Part shown: positions 49,435 through 57,855 of the stretch, piece after piece
How the letters are laid out: every line of letters starts with the position of its first letter
Numbering within the stretch: the first letter of the stretch is position 1
Assembly: GCF_000372745.1 (NCBI RefSeq)
Contig: NZ_KB889682.1
Coordinates: forward strand, 1-64,000
Source: Embleya scabrispora DSM 41855
Lineage (GTDB): Bacteria; Actinomycetota; Actinomycetes; Streptomycetales; Streptomycetaceae
Reading direction: 5' to 3'
DNA length: 64,000 bases
Notes under the pieces: model-generated
The model's database searches: none
What the model saw: only the letters and a program-made list of their open reading frames with translations
What the model was told of the DNA's origin: nothing
Made by a program: the position numbers and the translations under genes

Positions 49435-51029
49435 CCGAGCCCGCCGCGCGTTCCCATCCCGCGCCCCGGTCGCCGCGAACCCTCGGACGCCGGCGGTGGT
49501 TGTCGCCACGGAGTCTTCGTCCCCGGTTGGTTGTCGCCTTTCTGCTGGTTGCTGCATTCAGCGCCCTGATCACTTCCGCGCTGACGTTCGACAAGGCCCG
49601 CGACGCGATCCTCGATCGCGCCGAGAGCGCCGCGACCGACGAACTGCGCGCCCAACTCGACTCGCGCGCGGCCGATCTACCGTATCCGCCCAGCAGCGAG
49701 GACCTGTTGCGACTGACCGTCCTGCTCGACCGCGCGGGCACTCCGCGCGGTTGGCGGACGCACGTCTCCTACCAGGACGGCCCGCTCGTCCCCGCCGAGG
49801 CGCCCGGTGATCCCGGCGTGATCACCGCGAGCCTGCGGTCCGCGTTGTTGCGGGAGAACGGCGCGGTGGCCCAGCGCGTCACACGGCCCGGCGGCCCGTG
49901 GCTGGTCGTCGGGATGCCGGTCACGCACACGCGGCAGGACGACGCCCCCACCCGGATCGTGGTGTACGCCGAAATGTCCCTGCGCGGCGAGCAGGCCGAC
50001 ATCCACGCCCTGGTCACCGCAGCCCGCTACGGCGCCATCCCCGCCGTCGCGCTCGCCCTCGTCCCGGCGCTCATCGCCGCCGCGCACGTGCTGCGCCCGG
50101 TACGACGACTGCGCGCGGGAGCCCACCGCATCACCGAGGGCGCACTCGACACCCGCATCCCCGTCCGCGGCAACGACGAACTCGCGGACCTGATCACGAC
50201 GTTCAACACCATGGCCGACACCATCGAACGCGACGCCACCGAACGCCGCCGCCTCGAAGCCGGCGCCCGTCGGTTCGCCGCCGACGTCTCTCACGAACTG
50301 CGCACCCCCCTCGCGGCGATGGTCGCCGTCACCGAGGTTCTCGACGAGGACACCGCCCACCTGGACCCCGACACCTCCGAAGCGCTTCGACTGGTGGCCG
50401 AGGAGACCCGCAAACTCGCCCGCATGGTCGACGACCTCATGGAGATCTCCCGCTTCGACGCCGGGGCCGCGATCCTGCACACCGACGAGGTCGACGTCGC
50501 CGCCGCGGTACGCCGGACCCTCCGGGCCCGCGGCTGGAGCGACCGGGTCGACACCGAACTCGCCGAAGGGATCCGCGTCGTACTCGACCCTCGACGCTTC
50601 GACGTCGCCCTCGCCAACCTGGTCGGCAACGCCCTGCGCCACGGCGGCAGCCCCGTCCGGGTCGAGCTGCGCCGCGCCGACGCCCGGGTCGTGCTCGACA
50701 TCGTCGACCACGGTCCCGGCATCGATCCGGCGGTGCTCGCCCACATCTTCGACCGCTTCTACAAGGGCGACTCGGCCCGGACCCGATCCGAGGGCAGCGG
50801 CCTGGGACTTGCCATCGCCCGCGAGAACGTCCACCTGCACGGCGGCACCCTGCGAGCCACCACCGCCCCGGGCGAGGGCACCGTGTTCACCATCGAACTC
50901 CCCCTGGTACCGCCCTCCACCCCGCCGGACCCCCGACGGCTCGACGACATCGGCACACACGGAACCGATCACGACGACGCGCCTGCTTCGTCGGGCGAGA
51001 TCGCACACCGACGTCCGGAGGATCAGTGA
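49431..51029 (+). CDS. Sensor histidine kinase
   Basis: 532 residues from GTG 49431 (GTGA overlap). First membrane helix LVVAFLLVAAFSALITSALT (about 33-52), extracytoplasmic sensor of about 150 residues, second helix near 205-225 (IPAVALALVPALIAAAHVL), HAMP domain, H-box FAADVSHELRTPLAAMVAVT, N-box LANLVGNALRHGG, G1 VDHGPGIDP, F-box IFDRFYKGD and G2 SGLGLAIARENV. Class HPK1. Partner of the upstream regulator. The C-terminal 40 residues are a low-complexity tail. The signal is unknown, but the following lipoprotein suggests the cell envelope. Confidence 0.88.
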   Translation: MTEPAARSHPAPRSPRTLGRRRWLSPRSLRPRLVVAFLLVAAFSALITSALTFDKARDAILDRAESAATDELRAQLDSRAADLPYPPSSEDLLRLTVLLDRAGTPRGWRTHVSYQDGPLVPAEAPGDPGVITASLRSALLRENGAVAQRVTRPGGPWLVVGMPVTHTRQDDAPTRIVVYAEMSLRGEQADIHALVTAARYGAIPAVALALVPALIAAAHVLRPVRRLRAGAHRITEGALDTRIPVRGNDELADLITTFNTMADTIERDATERRRLEAGARRFAADVSHELRTPLAAMVAVTEVLDEDTAHLDPDTSEALRLVAEETRKLARMVDDLMEISRFDAGAAILHTDEVDVAAAVRRTLRARGWSDRVDTELAEGIRVVLDPRRFDVALANLVGNALRHGGSPVRVELRRADARVVLDIVDHGPGIDPAVLAHIFDRFYKGDSARTRSEGSGLGLAIARENVHLHGGTLRATTAPGEGTVFTIELPLVPPSTPPDPRRLDDIGTHGTDHDDAPASSGEIAHRRPEDQ

Positions 51030-51580
51030 AACTCCCCACCGCCGCAGTCGCCGCCCTCACGGCCGCCCTCGTCGCCGGATGCGGCATCTCCGCCACCAAG
51101 CCACACGGAGTCGGTCCGCCTGCCAGTGGCGTTCCTCAGATCGGCGCCGTCCCCGACCGGACTCGTCTGTTCTTCGTGTCCCTCGACGGTGTCCAAGCCG
51201 TGTCCCGACCCACCGACACGACCCTCGACCCCCGCGAGGCGCTCGCACTGCTGCTGGAAGGACCGACCGTGGCCGAACAGCGGCAGGGATTCGCGACCGC
51301 CCTGACGAACGTGGCCGGCCGGGTCGGCGTCGACACCGGGGACGGCAGCGTCACACTCACGCTGCCCCTCGACGCCGGCCGAGTGCCGGTGGAGGCGATC
51401 CACCAACTCACCTGCACCGCGGCCAACGCCCGGATCCCGGGCGGCCGACCCGTCACCGACGTCGACGTCAACTTCCGCGAACTCGGCAAGCCGGGCGTGT
51501 GGGGTCCCCTACACTGCGACATCGCCGGCTACTACGCACGGCCCGAGCAGCCCTCCTCCCAGGCGAGCCCTTCCGGCTGA
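51026..51580 (+). CDS. GerMN-domain-like lipoprotein of the two-component operon
   Basis: 184 residues from GTG 51026, overlapping the kinase stop as GTGA. Lipoprotein signal: LPTAAVAALTAALVAGCGIS. The following domain (VPDRTRLFFVSLDGVQAVSR, ALALLLEGPTVAEQRQGFAT, VGVDTGDGSVTLTLPLDA, VEAIHQLTCTAANA) fits the GerMN fold found in LpqB, the partner of MtrAB, and in other small actinobacterial lipoproteins. It probably sits outside the membrane and modulates the kinase. Confidence 0.8.
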   Translation: MKLPTAAVAALTAALVAGCGISATKPHGVGPPASGVPQIGAVPDRTRLFFVSLDGVQAVSRPTDTTLDPREALALLLEGPTVAEQRQGFATALTNVAGRVGVDTGDGSVTLTLPLDAGRVPVEAIHQLTCTAANARIPGGRPVTDVDVNFRELGKPGVWGPLHCDIAGYYARPEQPSSQASPSG

Positions 51581-52184
51581 GATCCCCGGACCGAGGCAAG
51601 CCCGGACCGGGAATCCGACCGGTGGCGCGGAACCGCACGGCAGGCGTCCCGTCGACCTGGTTCGGCCCGGCATCGACGCGAGGGCACCGTGCGCGCCGGC
51701 GCGGCGGCGCGGTATCGACGAGTACGACCGGGGTGCCGAAGAACCCGGGCGGCAGGCGCACCACGCCCCCACGCGTCGGGGTGGGCGAACCGGGCGGTCA
51801 TAGCGCCGTCACCCGCGACTTTGGCCTCGTCTTCGCCGCTCAAGACCTCATCGCCACCCACGACCACCACGCCCTCGCCTCGACCGCCTGACCCACAGCC
51901 TGCCCCGGGACGTACGCGCCGGCGACGAACTCCGCGAGCACATGCGGGCGTTGCCGCCGGCCGTGAATCCCACGGACGACCATCCGCGCCGTGACCATCG
52001 GCCCTCGCCCCGGCCGTGCCCTGATGAGACAGACCCCGACGATCGGCCGGCGCCGAATCCGGCCTCACCGTGGCCGAACCCGATCCCGACCCAGTCCACC
52101 AACGGCCGGACCCCCGGGCCCGGTCACGCCGGACAAGACATCGTCCGCCCGCATCACGGACTGGCGTCCGCCGGCACGACGGGT
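51581..52184. other. 604-base gap, possible decayed gene
   Basis: Mostly Arg/Pro-rich frames. One plus-strand stretch (about 51810-51890) reads DFGLVFAAQDLIATHDHHAL before a stop, and after a frameshift DVRAGDELREHMRALPPAVN, which together look like the C-terminal part of a real but broken gene. I do not recognise the family. No promoter, RNA gene or repeat seen. Confidence 0.35.
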
Positions 52185-52396
52185 ATGGCGAAGGCCCGGC
52201 CGAACGTGCGCCTGGAGGAGGACGCGGCCGAGGCCGCCCGCCAGCCCGCCGAAACCAGGCACATGACCCTGCAGCAGCACATCGAACACCTCATGCGCAG
52301 CGACACCGATCCGTTGCGCGCGGCGATCGTGGGCGCGGCGCGCGAGGTGATCGCCGAGTACGGGGATCTCATACACCGCCGCGTGAAACGCCTGTG
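52185..52396 (+). pseudogene. Ribbon-helix-helix/antitoxin-like gene, probably truncated
   Basis: From ATG 52185 the frame reads MAKARPNVRLEEDAAEAARQ then MTLQQHIEHLMRSDTDPLRA and GAAREVIAEYGDLI, a pattern of short antitoxin- or CopG-like proteins (a strand followed by two helices and an acidic tail). The frame stays open to 52625, but beyond about 52390 it only runs antisense through the TetR gene, so the true C-terminus is probably lost. No toxin gene follows. Weak ribosome binding site. Confidence 0.4.
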
Positions 52397-53011
52397 TCAG
52401 GACCTCCGAGTCCTTGACGTGATGCTCTGCCAGCCGTGTTCCAGGAGGTCGAAGGCGCGGTTGATGGCTTCGGCTCTGTCGTTGTGGTGGCGGGCGGCAC
52501 GGGGTGCTTCGAGGGCGAAGTGGGCCAGGGCGGTGCAGGCCGAATCGTTCGCCGGAAGGCCGCTTTCCTCGGCGATGATCCTGGCCAGGGCCGTCGTGTT
52601 CGCCAGCCATGCGGCGTGCTGGTAGTCGAGTAGCGCCGGGGTTGTGTTGACCAGATCGAGGAAGGCGACGACGCCGGGTTCGTCTCCGGGGTTGATCTGT
52701 CGGTAGCGCAGGGCGTGCTCGCGCAGGGCAGCGGGGATGGACTGGCCCCGGGGGCGTTCGCGCACCACGGCGAGTTGGTGGGCCTTCATCTCGTCCTGCC
52801 GGTCGAAGACCAGGGCCTCTTTGCCCGAGAAGTGCTTGAAGAGCGTGGTGGTGGACACGTCGGCGGCGTCCGCGATCTCGCGGATGCTGACGTCGTCGTA
52901 GCCGCGCTCCAGGAACAGATGCAGCGCGGCGTCGGCGATCGCCTGGCGGGTAGCGGCCTTCTTGCGCTCACGGCGGCCCAGTGGTGCGGGCGCGGCGCCG
53001 GTCTCGGTCAT
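52397..53011 (-). CDS. TetR-family repressor of the MFS exporter
   Basis: 204 residues. HTH: RQAIADAALHLFLERGYDDV then DAADVSTTTLFKHFSGKEAL. The C-terminal domain includes INPGDEPGVVAFLDLVNTTP and is of the kind seen in repressors of drug exporters. Divergent from a 14-helix MFS gene with a perfect AAGTGCA/TGCACTT dyad in the spacer. Confidence 0.86.
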   Translation of the reverse strand: MTETGAAPAPLGRRERKKAATRQAIADAALHLFLERGYDDVSIREIADAADVSTTTLFKHFSGKEALVFDRQDEMKAHQLAVVRERPRGQSIPAALREHALRYRQINPGDEPGVVAFLDLVNTTPALLDYQHAAWLANTTALARIIAEESGLPANDSACTALAHFALEAPRAARHHNDRAEAINRAFDLLEHGWQSITSRTRRS

Positions 53012-53045
53012 ATGCGGAGCCTACCCTTCGATTGCCCAACTTCAA

Positions 53046-53064
53046 AAGTGCATTGGTTGCACTT
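53046..53064. promoter_or_regulatory. TetR operator dyad
   Basis: AAGTGCATTGGTTGCACTT: 7-bp perfect inverted repeat with a 5-base spacer, 35 bases from the TetR start and 90 from the MFS start. This is an AT-richer patch in an otherwise GC-rich spacer, as expected for a promoter. Likely binding site of the adjacent TetR protein. Confidence 0.6.
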
Positions 53065-53154
53065 AGTTTACGAGTGTGCTCTTCTGGGGTGGCGGTCGTG
53101 GGGCACTGCCCGACCGCCTCCTTCTCTTCCCCTGCCCGAAAGGAGCGATCAGTC

Positions 53155-54705
53155 ATGTCTGCATCCCTCCCCTCCGCCGACTCGGCAACGCCCGCCGCCG
53201 AACCGAAGAACGTGCGCTGGGTACTGCTCGGCGTGATGTTCGCCATGCTCTTGTCGATGCTCGACAACATGGTCGTCGGCACCGCGATGCCCACGATCGT
53301 CGGCGACCTCGGCGGCTTGGAGCACATCTCCTGGGTCGTCACCGCCTACACCCTCGTCACCGCCGTCACGACTCCGGTCTGGGGCAAGTTCGGTGACCTC
53401 ATCGGCCGCAAGCCCATGTACCTGGCCTCGATCGCGGTGTTCGTCGCCGGATCCGCACTATGCGGCCTGTCCCAATCGATGACCCAGCTGATCGTCTTCC
53501 GCATCGTGCAAGGCATCGGCGCAGGCGGCATCGGCGCGGGCGCCTTCGCCCTCATCGGCGCCCTCGTCCCGCCGCGCGAACGCGGCAAGTACCAGGGCAT
53601 GGGCGCGTCCATCATGGCGATCGGCACCATCGGCGGCCCGCTGCTCGGCGGGTTCATCACCAGTCACTTCGGTTGGCGCTGGGCCTTTTACGTCAACCTG
53701 CCGCTCGGCCTGCTCACCCTGGGGTGGCTGTGGCTGGCACTCCACGTACCCGCCAAGCGCATCAAGGCGAGGATCGACTGGGCAGGCATCGTACTGCTGA
53801 CCCTCACCATCAGCGCGATCGTGCTCGCCGCCACGTGGGCCGGCGCCACCTACGCCTGGGGGTCCTGGCAGATCCTCGCCCTGGCCGCCGTCGCCGTCAC
53901 CGGACTCGCCGCGTTCATCGCGGTGGAGCGGCGGGCTGCGGAGCCGCTGCTGCCGCCGACAGTGTTCACCGACCACCGCAACTACCCGCTCGCCGCCGTC
54001 CTGATCCTGGTCGCCGGCGTCGTCATGTTCGGCGCCGGACTCTACCTGCCGCTGTTCCAACAAACCGTGCAGGGCACCTCGGCCACCCACTCGGGCCTGC
54101 TCATGCTGCCCATGATGATCCCCGTCGTTATCGTCTCCGCGATCGCAGGCAAGGTGATGTCCGCCACCGGCCGCTACAAGATCTTCCCCGTCCTGGGCAC
54201 CACGTTCCTGGCCGCGGGCCTCGGCCTGCTGGCCACCATGAACACCGCGACTTCACCGGGGACGACCGCCCTGTACATGGTTCTGGTCGGCATCGGCCTC
54301 GGCTTCACCCTGCAGATGGCCTCCACCATCGCCCAAAACAGCGTGTCCATGCGGGACATGGGCGCAGCCATGAGCTCGGTCAACCTCTTCCGCACCCTCG
54401 GCGGCTCCCTCGGCGTGGCCCTGTTCGGCGCGCTCTTCACCCGCTCCCTCCACTCCCACGTACCCGCCGCAGCGAGCGACACCGCAACCGACCCCGATGC
54501 CCTGGACCGGCTTCCCGCCGCCGCAAGGCACGCCTACCTGCAAGCCGTGACCGACGGCACCCACCAGATTTTCCTCGCCGCGGCGATCGCCTGCGCCGTG
54601 GCGTTCCTCGCCGCCCTGTTCGTCATCGAAGTGCCACTGAAGAAGGTCGGCCCGCCGCCCGCCGTCGATGCCCCTACGAACACTCCCGCCACCACCGCCC
54701 ACTGA
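53155..54705 (+). CDS. DHA2-type MFS drug exporter (14 helices)
   Basis: 516 residues from ATG 53155 with GAAAGGAG upstream. Motif A WGKFGDLIGRKPMYLASIAV, motif C IGGPLLGGFI region, DNMVVGTAMPTIVGDLGG in helix 1, and 14 predicted helices. The helix-10 to helix-14 half has VSMRDMGAAMSSVNLFRTLG, typical of EmrB/QacA-like exporters. Proton-driven export of toxic organic compounds. Controlled by the divergent TetR gene. Confidence 0.9.
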   Translation: MSASLPSADSATPAAEPKNVRWVLLGVMFAMLLSMLDNMVVGTAMPTIVGDLGGLEHISWVVTAYTLVTAVTTPVWGKFGDLIGRKPMYLASIAVFVAGSALCGLSQSMTQLIVFRIVQGIGAGGIGAGAFALIGALVPPRERGKYQGMGASIMAIGTIGGPLLGGFITSHFGWRWAFYVNLPLGLLTLGWLWLALHVPAKRIKARIDWAGIVLLTLTISAIVLAATWAGATYAWGSWQILALAAVAVTGLAAFIAVERRAAEPLLPPTVFTDHRNYPLAAVLILVAGVVMFGAGLYLPLFQQTVQGTSATHSGLLMLPMMIPVVIVSAIAGKVMSATGRYKIFPVLGTTFLAAGLGLLATMNTATSPGTTALYMVLVGIGLGFTLQMASTIAQNSVSMRDMGAAMSSVNLFRTLGGSLGVALFGALFTRSLHSHVPAAASDTATDPDALDRLPAAARHAYLQAVTDGTHQIFLAAAIACAVAFLAALFVIEVPLKKVGPPPAVDAPTNTPATTAH

Positions 54706-54957
54706 CACCCCGTCACCACCCGGCACAGCACCCGTGTGCTCGCCACGCCTCCACCCACTGGCGGACGGTGTGGGCGGGCCTCGGCCGTCGCGCGCCGGGG
54801 CCGGTGGTGTTCGCGGGTGAGGACGCGGTGCACGGTCGCCGGGGCCGCCGCTCTACGGCAAGGCATCGGACGGCGGGTATACGACAGGCGTGGCGGTCCG
54901 GCACTCGAACACCCCGGTCCGGGAGCAACGTCCCGAACCAGAGCCGTCAAGTACTGA

Positions 54958-55341
54958 TCAGCTATGCGAGAACAGGGCTGTCTCCTCTCTCGTGTCGAAG
55001 GCTTCACGGGCATGGGTGATGGCGGGCATGTTCTCCGAGGCCCACGCCATCAACGCGTCGACGGGAGGCCGCAGGGTCTTGCCGAGTGGCGTGATCCGAT
55101 ACCTGATCGCGACCGGGCGGGTGGAGACGACCTCGCGCTCGATCACGCCGTTTCGCTCGAGTCGTCGCAGCGTCGCGGTCAGCGACTTCTGCGTGACCTG
55201 CGGGATGGCCCGACGCAACTCGTTGAAGCGGCAAGGGCGTTCGCACAGTTCGCCGAGAACGCTGAGCGACCACTTGTCGAGGACCTGATCGAGCAGTTCG
55301 CGATGCGGAGGGCCGATGAGGAATTCACTCTCGGTATCCAT
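54958..55341 (-). CDS. HxlR-family regulator of the RidA-like gene
   Basis: 127 residues from ATG 55341. An upstream start would add 12 residues through the dyad. Winged helix: LDQVLDKWSLSVLGELCERP, RFNELRRAIPQVTQKSLTAT, LRRLERNGVIEREVVSTRPV. The Cys of the first helix is retained in GELCERPC. Divergent from the RidA-like gene across 76 bases with two dyads. Confidence 0.86.
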   Translation of the reverse strand: MDTESEFLIGPPHRELLDQVLDKWSLSVLGELCERPCRFNELRRAIPQVTQKSLTATLRRLERNGVIEREVVSTRPVAIRYRITPLGKTLRPPVDALMAWASENMPAITHAREAFDTREETALFSHS

Positions 55342-55357
55342 GGAGAAACCTGGTCTC

Positions 55358-55399
55358 GTTGAAGTGTCCTTCTTCAACTAGGTAGCTTACAGATACCTA
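55358..55399. promoter_or_regulatory. Two dyads in the HxlR/RidA spacer
   Basis: GTTGAAG-tgtcctt-CTTCAAC (55358-55378) is a perfect 7-bp-arm repeat. TAGGTA-gcttacaga-TACCTA (55379-55399) follows without a gap and has 6-bp arms. They fill most of the spacer, one nearer each gene. Either suits an HxlR dimer. Confidence 0.55.
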
Positions 55400-55417
55400 C
55401 TCAGAGGGAGAACCCCG

Positions 55418-55828
55418 ATGACTGTTCGGCACTTCACGCCGGAAGGCATGCTGCAACCGGCTCCGTATCACCACGTGGCCCTTGGTACCGGCGCGACACA
55501 CATCCACGTCAGTGGCCAGGTCGCACGGCGGGCCGACGGGACTCCGGTCGCTCCCGGCGATCTGGCCGGGCAGGTCGCCCAGGCGCTGCGCAACACGTCC
55601 GTCGGACTGGCAGGCGCGGGCGCGTCGTTCGCGGATGTACTGCGCCTGACGTTCTACGTGACCCGATGGAGCCCGGAGAAAATCGGCGACTTCATGGCCG
55701 GTGTGGAGTCCGTCGCCGACGAGATCGGCCTTCGGCTCCCCATGCCGCCGGCCTCTTTGATCGGTGTCGAGTACCTCTTCGAGCCGGATGTGCTCGTGGA
55801 GGTCGAGGCCACCGCGCTGCTCGACTGA
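55418..55828 (+). CDS. RidA/YjgF-family protein
   Basis: 136 residues, GAGGGAG upstream. The RidA fold is recognised from HIHVSGQVARRADGTPVAPG, QVAQALRNTSVGLAGAGASF, VLRLTFYVTRW and LIGVEYLFEPDVLVEVEATA. The Arg that binds the carboxylate in deaminating RidA enzymes is not obvious, since the usual R-[AST] position reads differently, so this is probably an unassigned Rid subfamily rather than an imine deaminase. Under an adjacent HxlR regulator. Confidence 0.85.
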   Translation: MTVRHFTPEGMLQPAPYHHVALGTGATHIHVSGQVARRADGTPVAPGDLAGQVAQALRNTSVGLAGAGASFADVLRLTFYVTRWSPEKIGDFMAGVESVADEIGLRLPMPPASLIGVEYLFEPDVLVEVEATALLD

Positions 55829-56189
55829 CCGCTGAGGCGTGTCCTCCGGCCTCGCCTCCACGCGACCACGGACACCGGAACCGAGAACCCGGTTGGCCCG
55901 CGGTGCCAACCGGCACCTCGTCCTCGTCCCACTCCGGCGCATCCGGATCGCGCAGCGGGTGCGGTCCGGATGCGCCGCCGGGCTCGAAGCCTCGGAGACC
56001 GAGACGGGCATGTGGAAGGACCTGCGCGCGCCCCTCCCCGAGGCGCACGCCCACGGCCCGGACATCCGCCTGACGACCACTCCGGGGCAACTCGCCGACT
56101 ACGCCCCGGTCCTCGCTGCGAACAACCGACTGGGCAAGGCCGTCCCCTTCGGATCACCTCGCACCCGGAGAGCCCGGCGCGAGCCCCCG
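55829..56189. other. 361-base gap, unassigned
   Basis: Between the convergent RidA-like and TetR genes. One plus-strand frame, MWKDLRAPLPEAHAHGPDIR then TTTPGQLADYAPVLAANNRL, looks protein-like, but I cannot place it and it has no plausible start. No hairpin of note. Confidence 0.35.
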
Positions 56190-56783
56190 TTACGTGCGCG
56201 GTTGTACCGAGTCGGCGATGTCGACGATGGCACGGGAGATCGCGTCGAGTTCGGGCTCGCTCACGCCTCCCGTCCCCGCAGCGAGATTTTGCATGTAGAT
56301 ACCGTCGATCGCGCCCACCGCGTAGCGTGCCAGCAGCGTGACGTCCCTGTCCTCGAGGTCGACCGCTCGCGCGAGCTCGTCGGCGAACGCGCTGATGAAA
56401 GCCTGATAGCTGTCGGCCGCGTGTTGCTCCTTGTGCTTGGTGCGCAGCGCCCACAACAGCAACTCGTACTGGGCGATGGCCAGTTCCCGCTCGGTGCGCA
56501 ACAGGTTCTGGAACCGGCCGATCAGTGAGCGCACGATCTCCTGGCAGCTGTGGGCCTGCGCCGATTCGGGGCTCGAATTTATGATCCTGGTGCGTAGCGC
56601 GTCGTCGACCGCAGCGTAGATCTCACCCTTGCCCTTGAAGCTGTAGTGCAACGAGGCAAGGTTCACTTGGGCTTCGTCGGCGATCCTTCGGGTGGTCGCG
56701 GCGGCGAGCCCGTCACGAGCGATGACCTGCGTGGCCGCCTCGACGATGCGCGAGTGCCGTTCCGCCGCCGTCAGGTATCCCAT
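56190..56783 (-). CDS. TetR-family regulator of the gamma-glutamylation operon
   Basis: 197 residues from ATG 56783. Much longer upstream frames are excluded because they read through the operator and the next gene. HTH: RIVEAATQVIARDGLAAATT and DEAQVNLASLHYSFKGKGEI. The C-terminal domain contains LIGRFQNLLRTERELAIAQY with ELLLWALRTKHKEQH. Located 394 bases from and divergent to a six-gene catabolic operon. An 18-base palindrome lies in between. Confidence 0.86.
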   Translation of the reverse strand: MGYLTAAERHSRIVEAATQVIARDGLAAATTRRIADEAQVNLASLHYSFKGKGEIYAAVDDALRTRIINSSPESAQAHSCQEIVRSLIGRFQNLLRTERELAIAQYELLLWALRTKHKEQHAADSYQAFISAFADELARAVDLEDRDVTLLARYAVGAIDGIYMQNLAAGTGGVSEPELDAISRAIVDIADSVQPRT

Positions 56784-57023
56784 GTCGCCACCATCGCCCC
56801 CTGTTCTGTCCGTCCTGGTCACCACGCCGTACGAGCGCGACGGCCAGGTTATCCGGGCGGCGACGGATATGCCGCCCGCCCATGTGCCGACGGCATGGCG
56901 CGCGGGTCGGCCCCGCCCTGTTCGCCATCCGCTCGGCGGGCCGTGCCGCGTGCTCTCGGCGCCGATCGTACGCACCCATTGACGGAATCCCGACCCCCAC
57001 TTAATCTCAGTCACCTGATTCAA

Positions 57024-57041
57024 GTCAGTCGACCGACTGAC
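57024..57041. promoter_or_regulatory. 18-bp palindrome, TetR operator candidate
   Basis: GTCAGTCGACCGACTGAC has two perfect 8-bp arms and a 2-base centre, extended by CAA and TTG outside. It lies 137 bases before the first structural gene, within the 394-base spacer (56784-57177), and is the only strong symmetry there. The rest of the spacer shows no gene. Binding by the TetR protein is inferred. Confidence 0.6.
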
Positions 57042-57177
57042 ATTGGCTGAGTGGCTGCACTCCTCCTCGTAGCCCGTCGCCGGCAGCGTTCCGCCACCCG
57101 GCGGTCCGCGCGGATGCCGGCGACCCCCTCGTTCGCGCAGTCCCCGCTCCCGGCCGGGACGCCAGAGAGAAGGCCCC

Positions 57178-57855
57178 ATGACCGACACCCGAGCGGCGGC
57201 GGACCCGCGTCCGCCGGTCCCGGACGGCATCGACGAACCCCCTCGTCCCGCTCCGACGGTGACCACCGAAGCCGACCCCACGCCGATCGTGCGGGCCGTG
57301 GCGACCCGGATCCGCGTGGCGCTGCGCAGCCCCGGCGGTCGCGGCGCCCTGTACCGCCTTCCCGGACCGGGCCCGATCGTGCTGCGTTCGAGCGTCGACA
57401 CACAGCGCGTGACGCTGACCCGCACCGCCGAGGGCCTGCACCTGGACACGCCCGCCCCCGCCGCACCGGCAACGACGCTGGACGTCGACCCGCTCGCCCT
57501 CACCGTGTCGTCCGCGAACGCCGACGTGCTCGCCGTCGAGGTCGTCTCGGCCCTGGTGAACCCCGAACCACCGGCCCTCGCCGCCGCCGGCCACGAGTTC
57601 TGGGCGCTGTCCGCCTCGCTGCCCGGCATGCCCGGCCTCGTCCTGCACGCCCTCGACACCGGCGAGGTGGTGCGCGTCGGGCCCCAGGAGCGGCCGTACG
57701 AAATTCACGGCAGCGACCTGGATCTGCGTCGGTTGACGGCCGGGTTCGACTGGCTCGTGCACAGCGTGCGTGCGGGTCGGTTCGCCATCGAGGGGACGCA
57801 TCGTCAACTGTCCGTGGTCACCGGAGCCTCGATGAAGGCGGTCTACGATGTCTGA
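57178..57855 (+). CDS. Protein of unknown function leading the operon (SCP2-like?)
   Basis: 225 residues, AGAGAAGG upstream. The first 35 residues are Pro/Asp-rich and probably flexible. Then AVATRIRVALRSPGGRGALY, VLRSSVDTQRVTLTRTAEGL, a beta-rich centre (TTLDVDPLALTVSSANADVL), and RRLTAGFDWLVHSVRAGRFA at the C-terminus. The strand-rich middle with LDVDPLALTV faintly recalls SCP2 sterol-carrier folds. No catalytic motif, signal peptide or membrane helix. Its last 8 bases overlap the ligase start, so it belongs to the pathway, perhaps as a scaffold, a binding protein or a partner of the ligase. Confidence 0.6.
   Translation: MTDTRAAADPRPPVPDGIDEPPRPAPTVTTEADPTPIVRAVATRIRVALRSPGGRGALYRLPGPGPIVLRSSVDTQRVTLTRTAEGLHLDTPAPAAPATTLDVDPLALTVSSANADVLAVEVVSALVNPEPPALAAAGHEFWALSASLPGMPGLVLHALDTGEVVRVGPQERPYEIHGSDLDLRRLTAGFDWLVHSVRAGRFAIEGTHRQLSVVTGASMKAVYDV

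Noticed and set aside
52397-52625. Extension of the antitoxin-like frame to 52625
   Set aside because: This part only mirrors the TetR gene on the other strand and has no independent protein-like features.
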